From assembly GCA_033439685.1 (NCBI GenBank), contig JAUEDM010000005.1, positions 2,852,001 to 2,916,000 on the forward strand: 64,000 nucleotides of DNA, read 5' to 3'. Origin of the DNA: Apodospora peruviana (taxonomy: Eukaryota; Ascomycota; Sordariomycetes; Sordariales; Lasiosphaeriaceae). Under the pieces are notes generated by a model. That model had not been told where the DNA came from, did not search any database, and saw only the letters and a program-made list of their open reading frames with translations. The translations under genes and the position numbers were made by a program. Shown one piece after another: positions 10,350 to 21,592 of this stretch; position 1 is the stretch's first letter, and the number at the start of each line of letters is the position of its first letter.

Positions 10350-11259
10350 CTTGACCTGCGAAGATATGTTGGGGGGTAGTGTATGTTTTGTTTTTGTGAT
10401 TGCGTCACGTCAGATGATGTGGTAGGGACATGATGGAAAGCGGGAAACCAAAAGTCAATGGGTGGATGACTGCCCTAATATTTACGGGGCTCTCCAAGGT
10501 AGTCATGGCGGGAGTCAGCAGGCTGTGACTCTTTCCGCCGATTGAGCATGATGCACTTCCGCGGTAGTGAGATGCCGGGGCAGTCGACTACGAGCCGTTG
10601 AGGACGGGTGTTGGCGGTCCTCAGCCCACAGCCACATTGGCCATTGGATGATTGGTCTTCATTGTCGGTGAGCCTTGAGGACAGCCCATTTGATCAGTGG
10701 TTCATGGAGGCTGAGCGAAGGATGCCCGTTGGAGATTTGGCATTTGTTGGAATTGGGGTCGATGGAAAGAAAAAGATCGGACATCGGGAAGTCAAGCCTT
10801 CCGAAGGGAATTAGAGGAGAGCCATCCATGCGCTAACCCGAATGTAGTTAGCCCGCCATTCCGTCCTCAAAAATGTTAGTGCAAGCCTAACCCCTTTTCT
10901 CCCAGTTCCGACAACAAAAGTCAAAAAGTGGCTCCCAACAAAGCCAGAGACAATGTGGACGCCAACAAATACAAGTATCAGTATTTCCATTAATATTACT
11001 CGCTGAAATACTTGCGCTATAACTGAACTCAGGAACTAATGAACGTGCTCATTTTACCACCGCGGAGACCAAACAAATGGCTAAACGATCAACAACAAAA
11101 CAACAAAACATATCTGGCAAGAAACCCCTCCCTCTCATCACCCTCCTCTCATCACCTCCTCTCATCACCCTTACTTTCCCACATCGCATACCAAAACAAG
11201 TCATCACCCACACACTGGACATCAAATGTGTCTCATATATCGCATGAGTTCATATGTCA
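10350..11259. other. Intergenic, no supported gene
   Basis: Upstream region of the E2/F-box gene (right side reads into the 3' flank of the secreted-protein gene). AT-rich toward 10950-11060; a pyrimidine-rich TCATCACCTCC tandem stretch lies near 11135-11170. Only short frames. Confidence 0.5.
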
Positions 11260-12015
11260 TCAGAGAATCAACCCCAACAACCCGCCAGCGACGGCACCAA
11301 GGACGGCACTCAAGATGCCCTTGACGGCAAACAGGAGCCCGGCAACGACCTTGTCGAGACACTTGAGCAGACCCGAGAGAGCGAGAATGAGCGGGGTGAG
11401 GTAGATCAGGACGCATGCTATTATTTCACCACGACCATTAGCCAGCCAGCCAGCCCATTACCAAAGAGATTTGCATGTGTATAAAAGCGTACCGAGACCA
11501 AGCTTGATAATGACAAACTTGAGGGTGCAGGCAATCTCCCAAACCAGAAACTTGACCTTGATCAGAAGGCAGTCACCCCCACAAGTGGCGGTGCCGCGCG
11601 CCTCCTTGTCGAGGCCTAGCGCGCGCTTGGTCAGGATCGTGGTCGCCGCCGTCAGGGCCTTGGTGATACCGTCAAAGTCGGGGGCCAGGGCGTTGGCCGC
11701 CGCGGTCTGCTGGAGGAGGTCCGGGTTCGCGGGTGCGGCGGCTGTGGTCTTGTCTGTTCAAGTGGGAAGGAAGTTAGAAGAGTGTGGACATCATGTTATG
11801 TGGATGTATGAGATATAGCGGTGGTTATGGAGCTCAAGATAGTGGTTGAGGTTGGAGAGGGGCAAAGACATACTGATGTTGGCAGTGTGACCTTGGACAA
11901 CAGCAATGAGCTTGTCAATCTCATCGGCCTGGGTCTCGAGCTGGCGTTCCGAGAGAACGGGGGTAGCCAGGACGGAGGCGGCAAGCGCGGAGAGGATCAC
12001 AAAGATGGCCTTCAT
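11260..12015 (-). CDS. Small secreted/hydrophobic protein, three exons, unknown function
   Basis: Seen: exons 12015-11874, 11753-11493 and 11417-11260 join in phase (introns 120 and 75 bp, GT...AG) to 186 residues. The N-terminus is a classic signal peptide (MKAIFVILSALAASVLA) followed by VLSERQ. The middle is Ala/Thr-rich and helical and contains a TCGGDC pair of cysteines; two more cysteines lie in the C-terminal third. The last ~70 residues are strongly hydrophobic (VLIYLTPLILALSGLL; GLLFAVKGILSAVLGAVAG), giving one or two membrane-active helices. Extra-cellular or cell-surface location is inferred. The length, Cys content and alternating hydrophobic helices recall fungal surface-active or effector-like proteins, but no named family is recognised. 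Splice sites are supported by exact phase and by restored hydrophobic periodicity across both junctions. Confidence 0.8.
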
Positions 12016-15000
12016 TTTGACTTTGTTATGGAGAATTTCTCACAAAGAGTGGGTTGCAAAGACTGCGTTGTTTGAGAAGAGAGAGAGAGGTTTGAAAGAT
12101 CTCGATAATCTGTTGTTGCTGGGCTGGGCTTTCTTGCTGCTGCTGAAGAGAAAAGAAGAGATGAAAACTGGACGGTCGGGGAGCTGATTATTTATGTTGT
12201 TTGTTTCTTGATGGACATGTTGTTTCCGTGTCTTGTCTTGCCAGATCTGGTTATCAGAGAGTTAAGATAGCTTCTTGCAACTGCCGTTGACTCCATCCGC
12301 CCAGCTCACCCTCCATCGGTCGATTCTGAGATATCAAAATATTGCAGGAGGCAGAAATCAAGGTCCTGCTATCTTGGATATTAGCTACATAGAGCTATAT
12401 GATGTCAAAAAGTAGCATTCGACCGTTGGAAACCGCTTGCAGATTCTGGATTCCTGGTTTTCGAGATGACTTCTTATCTGGCGGCTCTTCCGAAATTCCT
12501 ATCTTGACCGTGGTGGTGCTATGGCCCCTCTCTGGCCCGTTCGACTGTATAAAAAACGGCCATATTAAGGTTGTCCACGTTGGCAGCAAGAAAGAGGCAA
12601 GTTTCCATGTCGATCCCGAAGGCCGCGTAGAATTTAGTTGACAGATCCTGGTTCCCGTGGCTTGAAGTGAACTCGAGCCAATCTACGTCGGAGAATAGCA
12701 AGTACGGCTACATGTCGTTCATTGGACCGAGTTTTCATGTCTAGAACAAGAGTTCAGATGACGGATAGGGTCTCATCGGTTCACGAAGCCGCGCTCCGTG
12801 CCGCCAGATCACAGCGTGCGGGAGTGGCTAGATCTCCCGGCCATGGGGCTACCTAGGCGAGAGGAGACGGTGTGCTGGATCGTTAGTTTTGGTAGGCTTA
12901 TGGGGAGAGCCGTTTCGGTCAAACTCTGTTGAGGAGGGTGTCACGGGCACCTCATTGGCTGCCCCTGTACTTGTCGCCCAGATGGAACGTTGGTGTCGGT
13001 GGGCGGTCCTCGATATACAACCACCTCGCGCCTAGAGATGCTAAAGTCATTGCATTCTGTGTCGGGTGCAACGCGATGATGTCAGCGAGCATAACCGCGA
13101 TGGCTACAAGTCGAATCGAAGACGGTCGCTTCCCTCTGGGAGGGGCGGGGATGCTGAAGGTGGTGTTCTCTAGGGCGCTTTAGTGCCAGGCACCGACGGA
13201 GAGACAGAGACAGATGGGTGTGATGAGTGCTACGGCTGTTGGCATTCGTTTGCACAGACAGGTCGAGCATTTCCCCATCTCGAATGGATTGTCAGATCAG
13301 CGCTGCTTGCACGATTCGGATCTAGGCTTTTGTCCTCCGTAAGTTCCATGTTCTCGGGTTTTGCCGTTGTTCAGAATATAAATAGGAACCGATCCACATC
13401 GTGTAAGTGCGGCTGGGGGAGGCGAATTGGCCAGTTTTGTTGTTGATAGGAGCTCCCAACGGGACAGACAGGAATAGGAGCAAAGGGTCCTACGAGGAAA
13501 TTTTCCGCCATCTTCTCTCCGGGTTAACCAGCAAAGGAAAGGCCCGGCTCCCCCATACCTGACAAAGGCACCTAGATCGATCAGGAGAGGCTGAGCAGAT
13601 GCAATTTATCCCGGGGCGGCTGGCAAATTGGTAAGTGCGGGGGAGTTGCGCCAGGTTCCCTTGGGTCGTTAATATAAAGAAAGTAGCAACATGCAGCTCT
13701 CTTAATGACCATGAACCGCAACGGGCTATGATCGACAGCTAGGTGTGCGGAAGCGGTGGGCCCAGATGTTTTCGGGAACTGTCACCTTGGTGGGCGCACA
13801 GGGGGGGACCAGTTCGAGGACACAGGCAGTGTAACCACGCCCGTGTATATAAACCTCAAGTGTGCATAGATTTGTCGTATATAGCAGTCACTTGACGGTA
13901 CTTTAGCACTGGAATTCCCGCCGACTATGCCGTGTACCCGATGAAATCCTTGAGCCTATCAACATTGTGCCTCCTCGTCGACTCCGACGGGCTGCAGAAA
14001 TTTGAGATTGTTTTGACTCCTTGCCAAGCCACACCTTGAGCCGGCCACAATGTTTTTCAAGGGAAAAGGGGGGAATCGTGCAAATTTGGCTTGCGTGGAG
14101 CTGAAAGGCGGACAATACCTGCAATGTCACGTCTGCCTACCGCTAAGGGCCAAGTGCTTCCGCCAAACCTGTTGGGAGGACCTCACTTGTCCTCAACACA
14201 CGATATTGCCAAGACACGTGCTTGTTCTTCTAGGTGCCGATATCAAGGAATTCCAACACAATGAAAGCAGCGGTGATTTGGAAGAGATTGCCTATGATGC
14301 CATGGTGCAGAATCGGTTCCTGAATGGCCTGATAAACACCAGATCGTCGGATAGAGGCCCGGCCAGCAGCCAGAGAGGTGGAATCTCAAACAGCAACGTG
14401 AACTCTTTCCTACTGTCGACATTTTAAGGACTCTCGGGCTGGGGGCCGCCAACTCCGGTTGGTCGGGTGGAATTAGGGCTACTGCCAGAAGGCAGGTTCA
14501 CAAGCTTCAAGGGAAGAAACCCTTCTCCCTCGTCCTTCTCTTCTTAGTGATGATTCACCAGACCTAATGGATGGTAATTTGGTCAACAGGAATTTACTAG
14601 AAAGTTTAAAAGCCTAATAAGTTGCAGAATCAGACAAAGTTGAGCCCAGATCCAAGAAAACAACAAAGTCAACAAACCACAACCTCTCAGCACAGGGGCC
14701 ACACACATAACATGCCAAGTCGGAATAGACTCACTGACGTATGTCACCTAAGACAAAACAAGCTCAAGGTAAATGGGCCAGAGAGATGCCAGAGAGTCAA
14801 GGGAACCGAGTCCCTGGTCTTGTGAAGGAGAGTTCTAGCCCTGCTGGGGTACCCGGGACGCAAATCTCTCCGTACTTTTTTCCGTCTGCCAACGTCGTGT
14901 TGGCTTGATTGGTGGACAATGGGCCACAGAAAAAAAAAAAAAAAAAAAGCCTCAGGACAAGCTTGTTGAGTCCGGTCCCGGCAAAGCGGCTCGGCTATGG

Positions 15001-15674
15001 TGATAACGCTGCGCTGTTGCCGCGTTTGACTCCCTGCCCCTATTTACCTTGTGAGTTCGTCGACAACAGCTTACTAATTTCATCGTGGAAGCTCCAGGAG
15101 TCGCACGAATTGGACTTTTACATGATTCTATTAGAAGTGAGCCTCATTAGTCTCTTCAGCTGTAACTTATCCATAATTATGTAAATCTTATCCCGGGCCG
15201 AATGTGCCAGTGGCGCGACCACATGAGTCTCTGGAACTTTAAATCCAACCAACTAGTTGAAACCAAAAATGTTCTTCCTAGCACGTTGGCCTCGCTTCTC
15301 CAACTTTCCATTTTGCAAGTGATCATTTTAGCTCGTCTTTTGTGATATTCTGAGTTTCTTGAAAAGGTCTCTAGGAAGGTATGTAACCCTATTGGCATGG
15401 ATTTCAAAGATGGAAACCTTGAACAATTCTTCAATGCCGATGGTGACGAAACTGACAAACTCACCCGACCAGCAATCTCCTCTCGGTCGATCCACGTCCT
15501 TGATCGAAGACAACTGCTTTGTGCAATGGCTTTTTCTTTGTCTTTCATCATCTTTTTTCTGAACCGAGGGCAGTCAGCCAATAAGGTTGTTGCGAATGAA
15601 GTAGACACAAAGACTAGTGATCGACACAAGGACACTGTCTCTGACTATTGTCTGCAGCGAACTGAACAAAAAAG
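12016..15674. other. 3.6-kb gene-poor region
   Basis: Contains upstream sequence of the secreted-protein gene, a TATATAAA element at about 13846, a 19-base poly(A) run at 14930-14948 and scattered short frames on both strands. The longest (about 125-150 codons at 14050-14427 + and 15177-15635 -) lack codon, domain or splice support. A minus-strand stretch near 12960-13250 encodes a signal-like hydrophobic peptide but is interrupted by a stop. Confidence 0.45.
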
Positions 15675-16675
15675 ATGGCAAGTCCCGAAAATCTGGCGTG
15701 GACGATCCGTTTTGATGATCAAAGTAAGTCTATTATATCCCACCCAAACAACTTGACCAAATAATTACAACAACAAAATACAGAAGAATACCCCAAAATG
15801 CCGTCGTGTCTCCGAATCATCTACCACGACTGCGTCTGCGGCGTCCGTCCTCGCCTCTCGCCAGGCGACTACCGCGGCATGTACACCGACCCTTACGCCG
15901 CCCCCAAGCCCTGTCCCGGCGAATGTCCGGGCCGCTGGCACAAGGTTGCGCCATGGCTCCAGTGCCCGACGCACAAATGCTGCATCACGACAGCCAGGTT
16001 CCAGCACGACGAGTTCAGGTGCCCCGGCAAGGACACGTGCAAACCGGTCGACTTCCACTCCTACTCCTGTTACGGTAACCACGAAATCCCCACTGGAACC
16101 TTTCGGTCTATTCCATCGTTCATAACACAACCCGGTGAGTAGCATATGAACAACGCCTGGCCATGGCTGCCGGTGATCGACGCCTACATCCCGAAGCTCT
16201 GCACGTCGGTGGACAACCGCAACCGGTTCATAACGTGCCGGACCCAGCTGCTGGCCAAGGGCAGCCGGATCTACCAGCATCTCAAGCCGATTGACGAGGT
16301 CGAAAGCGCACTTGCGCGCGCCCTCGCCCACAAGTCCAGCATGGACCACGCCCTCTGCCTCGAACTCGCAAAGAATTGGAAACATTACAGGCGTTACCCG
16401 ACCGAGCCGCCACCCAACAAGTGCGGCGTCGAAGACGACATGAGCATGCTGTGGGGTCAGCTGAACAAGCTGCAGGACCAGCTGAATACGTACGAGCAGG
16501 GAGTTTAGGGATCTGGAGTCAGCCCTCAAGGCGCCCCGAGGGCATGGGCCAAGGTATGATTACGGGCATCTGTAGCAACCCGACGCGGTATCCCACGATT
16601 GCTAACACCGAGAAGCACGCGACGTTGCGGGAGCTCAAGAATATGGTTCGGCAGTTCAGGACGTTCCGGTTTTGA
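15675..16675 (+). pseudogene. Cys-rich protein gene with stop and frame breaks
   Basis: Seen: exon 15675-15723 (MASPENLAWTIRFDDQ) joins in phase across a 60-bp intron to 15784 onward, giving a Cys-rich domain (DCVCG, CPGEC, HKCC, DTC). The frame meets TAG at 16140-16142, yet resumes in the same frame with MNNAWPWLP and a helical, coiled-coil-like region (LWGQLNKLQDQLNTYEQ) to TAG at 16508. Beyond that stop, the +1 frame continues the heptad pattern (REFRDLESALKA), and KHATLRELKNMV follows to 16675. A GTAACC...GTGAGTAG intron (16075-16142) would remove the first stop but leaves the frame off by one base. Interpretation: either a decaying gene with single-base changes or an assembly error in G runs. 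Function unknown; the Cys pattern suggests metal binding or disulphides. Confidence 0.45.
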
Positions 16676-17794
16676 ACGATAACCAGACCATGGCCCGTGT
16701 CGTACTTGTTTTAGGGCTAATTACCCCTTGGTGCCTTGATTATCGACGGTTTTTAACTTTGTGAAAAACTAAAATAAATATAAAAAATACGCTACCGCTT
16801 TGCTTGCGTGCTTTATTTTTTTGGTTCATCTGTGCGCAACCCATCGATACCCATGTCAGTCATCTGCTCATTATTTACCTGTTAAAACATCTAACTTAGT
16901 GCTATGAAGCTTGCAGAACACCTTCAGGTCCCTTATAAACCTTCCAAGTACGGGCGGATCGGACAGCCCCGTGTCGAACAAGGAGATTTCTGCCTCTTCC
17001 CTTTGTCACAAAGGCCTTTGTGCAATTGTCCTTGAGAGGTGGTAAATAAGGGAGAGGATTGAGGTGCTCAGAAAGAAAGCCTACGACATCGCAGTTGGGC
17101 GGGTGTTGCTGGTTGAAAGAGATAAGATAAGGATTCAAGCTGTTTTGGCTCAGGACCAGTCCGTTGTTAATCGGTTTGCTTGTATGGTATGGTGTGGTGT
17201 AATTTGGTATTGTCGTACGGACGTAGCGTATGGGATCGTTATTACAATCCAAGCAGACATGCGAAATGCCGTCGGGAAAGGAAAACGTTACCTTGGCGGG
17301 TATTGCAAATCAAGATGCAGGAGAAGATAGGCCGATAAGCTTGCCCAGGAAATAATCTCCTCTCTCCATCTCCAAACAAACACTCTCAGCCCCGTTGAAC
17401 TCCGACGTCGACGATACATAACAACAGGAGAGAGGAATTGAATGGAAAATATTGAGAGCAATCTGCAGTGTTATCATTGTGGGAAATTACAGCACATATT
17501 CATCTCCAGCCTTTCTCTGTACTTCATTTTGCCCGAGGAATGTGAATCCCCGAACTTTGCGTCGATGTGCTTGGTATTGTTCTTTTTGGAATGGAACGAA
17601 AACACCAAAACAACAGAAATCAACGACAAACTGATACAACGTGCAAACCTTCGCCGTCAGCCTCCGGATGGCGGTCGCGTCCACGATCGCTCTCTCGAAT
17701 TAATATACCCAACTACAGTCTCTTCTTTTGTTTCCTTTGCTTCGCATCGTCGTCCCCGTCCACAACTCCCTTCCCGGTTGCCGCCCGTGAATAG
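16676..17794. other. Intergenic, no supported gene
   Basis: AT-rich 3' flank (16740-16880) followed by the presumed 5' leader of the Met-rich gene. Short frames at 17064-17330 and 17442-17900 have no support. Confidence 0.5.
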
Positions 17795-19572
17795 ATGCAT
17801 GAACCCGAGTCGGAGACGCCAACAATGCCAGCACAGGTCCCACGATTCACGAGGACACCCTCACCCATTATGTCGCCATCACCCAAGAAGACGGGCATGA
17901 TGGGCGGCGCTCCCGCCCAAGCAAACATGAAGTCCACCGCCGCGCCGCCAGTGACATACATCCCACCATTGTGCGATGGGGCCTGCGGCACGACGCCGCG
18001 ATCGCAGCAGCCGCTGGCCGAGATGCTGCGTCAGGAGATGGCCACCATGCTGCGGATGATGCCGACCATCTACTGGGCCCTGATCACGCAGCGTCGACAC
18101 ATGTCGTGGGCTGACATGGGCCACATGATGTTGCAGGTGGTGCTGGCGAGCATGGAGATATGCATGATGGTCGCCGCGATTCCATTGTCTCTGATGCTGC
18201 CTGGCGCCATGTTCGCCGCGTGGACGTGCTGCTGCGCTGCCGTAGTCGTTGCCATGTGCTGGCTGCTCAACGCCAAGGAGCAGATGTACCAGTGCATGAC
18301 GACGGCATCTTCAGAAGGCTGGATGGTGGGCCAGGAGAATGACGACGAGAAGTGGATGTTTCTCGGCGGGATGGGGATGAGGTAAACCAACCAGCCATGA
18401 ACAGACAGACCGTATTAGTTGGCTAACTGGTCATGTAAAACAGCTCCCGCCACTGCCACCGCACCACCCTACCCATCCTGTCGAAACTCTTCTCCCGGCC
18501 CATGACATGCATCTGCATGCCCACCTGGGGCATGCCGCTCGACATGCTCATCATGACGCTCCAGCGGTGCCTGCCAATCCCGACGCAAGCCCGACGCAAC
18601 CTCTACGCGCGGCTGCGGTGCGCGCTCCTCGACGACGCCATGAACCGCTGCGTCGTGATGGCGCACAACCGCAGCGCCGTCATCGTCTCGCAAGTCGTCT
18701 CTCAGCTGTGCTGTGACCTGCCGGCCGACAAGCTCTGCAAGCTCGAAATCTACACCTTTGGGTCCGCGGCTGGCGAGTTCATGATGCCCCTCGGCGGGGG
18801 TAGCGACAACAGCATGAACCACAACAACAACAACAACAATATGGAGCAGCACTACCCCGACAACCACCACTTGATGCAGGATAATATCATGTCAGACAAC
18901 CAACAAGTCCGCAACAAATCAATTCACGTCGAACACTTCGCCATGGCCGACGACCCGTTCGCGCAGTTGGGCGTGCTGCGCTCCATCCGCAATAACATGG
19001 AAGGTCGCTACTGCGGCGGCGTCTTTGTCCTCAACAACTCACAACAACCTTCATCACCAAAGTCACAAAAACACACAATGTTTTCCACAGGCATGATGAT
19101 GGAAGACTATCTACTCTCTCTATTCCCGGCCCAACTTCTCGCTGGTGGCAGCAGTCTCCCAAATCCCAACAATAACAACTCCCCTCAGACACAACATCAT
19201 AAAAGCAGGCTAGACAGCACGATGCTCATCGATCGCGACTGCGCCGAAAAGCGCGAGATCGCCGCCATGGGCAACTACTACGCCGCCAAACAGGGCGGCT
19301 TCTCGAGTGGCGGCAAGAAACGGCTAAGCTGGACCGGTCTCGCGACCTCGGCGGGTCAAAAGTCGAATGGTGTGTCCGCGGGGATGGTCGGGCTCGAGAT
19401 GGCGCGGCGAGGCTGCAAGAACTGCGATGGCCATAAGGGCAGGGAAGTCAGCTGGTTGGTGCGGTACGTTGGCGTCACGGTGCCCCCGATGATGCAGTCA
19501 TCTGCGCAGACTGTTGCCGGGATGATGGCCAACTCTCCATCGAACGGAGGAAAGCAGCGGGGCCAGATATGA
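17795..19572 (+). CDS. Met-rich alpha/beta-hydrolase-like fungal protein, probably catalytically inactive
   Basis: Seen: exons 17795-18381 and 18444-19572 (62-bp intron, GTAAAC...GGCTAAC...CAG) encode 571 residues. The N-terminal ~50 residues are Pro/Ser-rich. Residues ~75-165 are unusually rich in Met and Cys, with two hydrophobic helices (MMLQVVLASMEICMMVAAI; TCCCAAVVVAMCWLL), so membrane association is likely. Exon 2 carries VVMAHNRSAVIVSQV...LEIYTFGSAAGEF and later HVEHFAMADDPFAQLGVL. Known: fungal hydrolase-like proteins have AHSQGG, LEIYTFGSAA, EHYAN.DPVARWGVL and NQHYL at these places. Here the nucleophile Ser is Asn and the terminal NQHYL is replaced by MEDYLLSLFP, so I infer a pseudoenzyme. 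Asn-rich spacers (N6 tract) interrupt the domain. Upstream exons cannot be excluded. Confidence 0.75.
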
Positions 19573-20776
19573 TGATGCCTACTATGCATTGATCTTGCAT
19601 AAACCTGGTGTTAATAGTATGACTGTTGTTATGGTTTATGGGTGTGTGGTATCAAGTTTGGAGTCTGGAGTCTGGAGAGGCAGGTGTTGGGTGTATTTTT
19701 TGTATTTTTTCTATTTTTTTTCTTTGCTTTTCTTTTCTCTTTGTTCTGCTGGACAATTAGGTCTAATAGCTATTGATAATCAACAGTATGATCTTGCGTG
19801 GGTTAGTTGAAAAAACTTGGAACCATAGGTAATCAATATGAATGAAAGCTTATTATTAGATAGAGCCACAAAACCGTTGCAAAAGATAAGAACCTAATCT
19901 ATTCCTTCTGCAAGGGGCTCTTCCATGCCTGTCCCCTTGGGATCTGGCTGGGCGTGGGAACGCTGGGCATGCATGTCAGACGGCCCGAGTCACCTCACCC
20001 ACAGAGCCCAAGTTGCTGCTACTGCATCGCGTGGGGGTCCAGGGCCACAAGGCGTCATGGAAGGGTCCCATGAGCTGATAGATCTTCTCGTGCCAGCGCA
20101 TTTATCACATGGCATGTGAACATGGCCTCGAGACACCGGGATACGGAGGGTAGAAGCTGTGATTTAACCACAAAAGGAATATGTGTCTCTCGTTGTTTAA
20201 TGTGTACGTACGTCCTGATCTGTCTCTAAATACGCAGCTCTCTCACATGACGTACCATCTATCTGTCTCGTCAAGTCTCTCTCGGGGTATTTGTCTGCTG
20301 CCCAATCCATGCTGTCAGCCTGAAGCTGTTTCCCTCTTCCAGTCTTCCTGTTCTCATAACTCAATTCCAGATCCATCGCATTATCCTTCCCAACAATCCG
20401 ATCATCATCGTCAGGGTAATTATTAAAAGTGTCCACTAGTCTGTATCAAGTTCCCACCCCGCAGTCTCCGCATGCAAATTAAGAACAGAATGTGTGAAAA
20501 GCAACCCGTAAAGGGAGGGTATAGAACTCCTTGTCCATGGTGTTGTGCCAAATTTCGTGTGATGCCCGCCATGCTGATGCAGTAAAACAATCCAACGCTC
20601 CTTCAATGTGATCTTAATCAAAACGAGCCTTCGCCATCATCGTCGTCGTCCTCCTTTGCCCATGCTCTGATGTTTTGACCAGGCACGTCACAGTAATAAC
20701 CTCAGAAAGTTTGAGGTGCTGGGTACCATTCGAGCCATGAAATGGATCATGAACCGCGAGGGGTTCAGCCGGACGT
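19573..20776. other. Intergenic between convergent genes
   Basis: 3' flanks of the Met-rich gene and of the minus-strand gene that ends at 20777. Includes a T-rich tract at about 19696-19745. No supported gene. Confidence 0.55.
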
Positions 20777-21592
20777 TCAGTTGTTCCGAACAGTGAACCA
20801 CCAGCCTCTCCTTCTCTTTCGGCCACTCCGAGTGTTTTTCTCTGCGCCATCTTCGCCTTCTTCAAGCTCCAGACGGTAACGTACGACGCTTCCCCGGTCG
20901 TCCTCGAACCCAATGTGTCTCTTTTCCTTCGGAATGAAGCAATCGGGAACGATGTGGCGTCGAACCCAGCCGCGAATCCCGCGACTTGCGGCATCGATCG
21001 CCGCATACTCAAGCCTCCGTGTCCTGTCGCTCGTCCAGTAATGCGTCGTCTGGGGCGGAGGAGGATAGGCGGAATCGGACACCGATGGGTAGTCGGAGCC
21101 AGACCCATGATCCCTCGTCACAGTCATCTCTGTCTCATCCGCGACGGGCTCGGCAGTGGTGAAGTGCGGAAAGTGAAAGTACGTAACTGGCTGCGGTTGT
21201 TGACGAGGTGGATACGCACTGGGTGATGATCTGGTCTTGTTGGTTCTTCTAGGCACGTGGGCCACAGGGCCAGATTTTGACGACTTTGCACGTCGTCGGC
21301 GTGTTGAAGACGTCACAGATGTGGTAGACGTCCTGCGACGAGAGGACTCTGAATCTCGTCGGACCAGGGACTCGTAGCCAGAATCTTGACGGCGCATCTC
21401 CTGGATGACTGGTGGCACATCCTCCTTCAATATGGAAGATACCTGAGGCTCATGCATAGTCGATTTTGAACCTGAGCGTGGGCCGGTGCGAGGTTCGGAG
21501 GGCTCAACGTCGTGAAAGCTGTGGTAGGTCCTGTCGGATGGCGCAAGACTCACTCGCGAGAGCGGTCGGTCGAAGGGTGACAAATGAGACAT
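20777..21592 (-). CDS. Conserved fungal protein of unknown function (basic, Ser/Arg-rich)
   Basis: Seen: a single 271-residue frame. The N-terminal 140 residues are disordered and rich in Ser/Arg/Pro, with a QDSGYESL motif and an arginine cluster (SSRRRTS, TRRRRAKSS). The C-terminal part is ordered and looks like the conserved core: HYWTSDRTRRLEYAAIDAA, GWVRRHIVPDCF and HIGFEDDRGSVVRYRLELE. It finishes in a very basic tail (GRKRRRGWW). Similar YWTSD...RRLEYAAIDAASRG...VPDCF proteins are widespread single-copy genes in Pezizomycotina; I know of no function. The DSGYES motif and basic patches suggest a phosphorylated, possibly nuclear protein (inference). No signal peptide or membrane segment. 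Confidence 0.8.
   Translation of the reverse strand: MSHLSPFDRPLSRVSLAPSDRTYHSFHDVEPSEPRTGPRSGSKSTMHEPQVSSILKEDVPPVIQEMRRQDSGYESLVRRDSESSRRRTSTTSVTSSTRRRRAKSSKSGPVAHVPRRTNKTRSSPSAYPPRQQPQPVTYFHFPHFTTAEPVADETEMTVTRDHGSGSDYPSVSDSAYPPPPQTTHYWTSDRTRRLEYAAIDAASRGIRGWVRRHIVPDCFIPKEKRHIGFEDDRGSVVRYRLELEEGEDGAEKNTRSGRKRRRGWWFTVRNN

Noticed and set aside
12960..13260. Small minus-strand secreted-peptide-like frame
   Set aside because: A hydrophobic start (MPTAVALITPICLCL) is followed by TAA after 21 codons and the continuation has no start or splice support.
14930..14948. 19-base poly(A) run as a retroposon tail
   Set aside because: No upstream gene-like body or target-site duplication; simple homopolymer is sufficient explanation.
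15765..16529. 254-codon minus-strand frame
   Set aside because: Overlaps the plus-strand Cys-rich gene, which has a matched upstream exon and intron; GC-rich antisense frames are commonly open.
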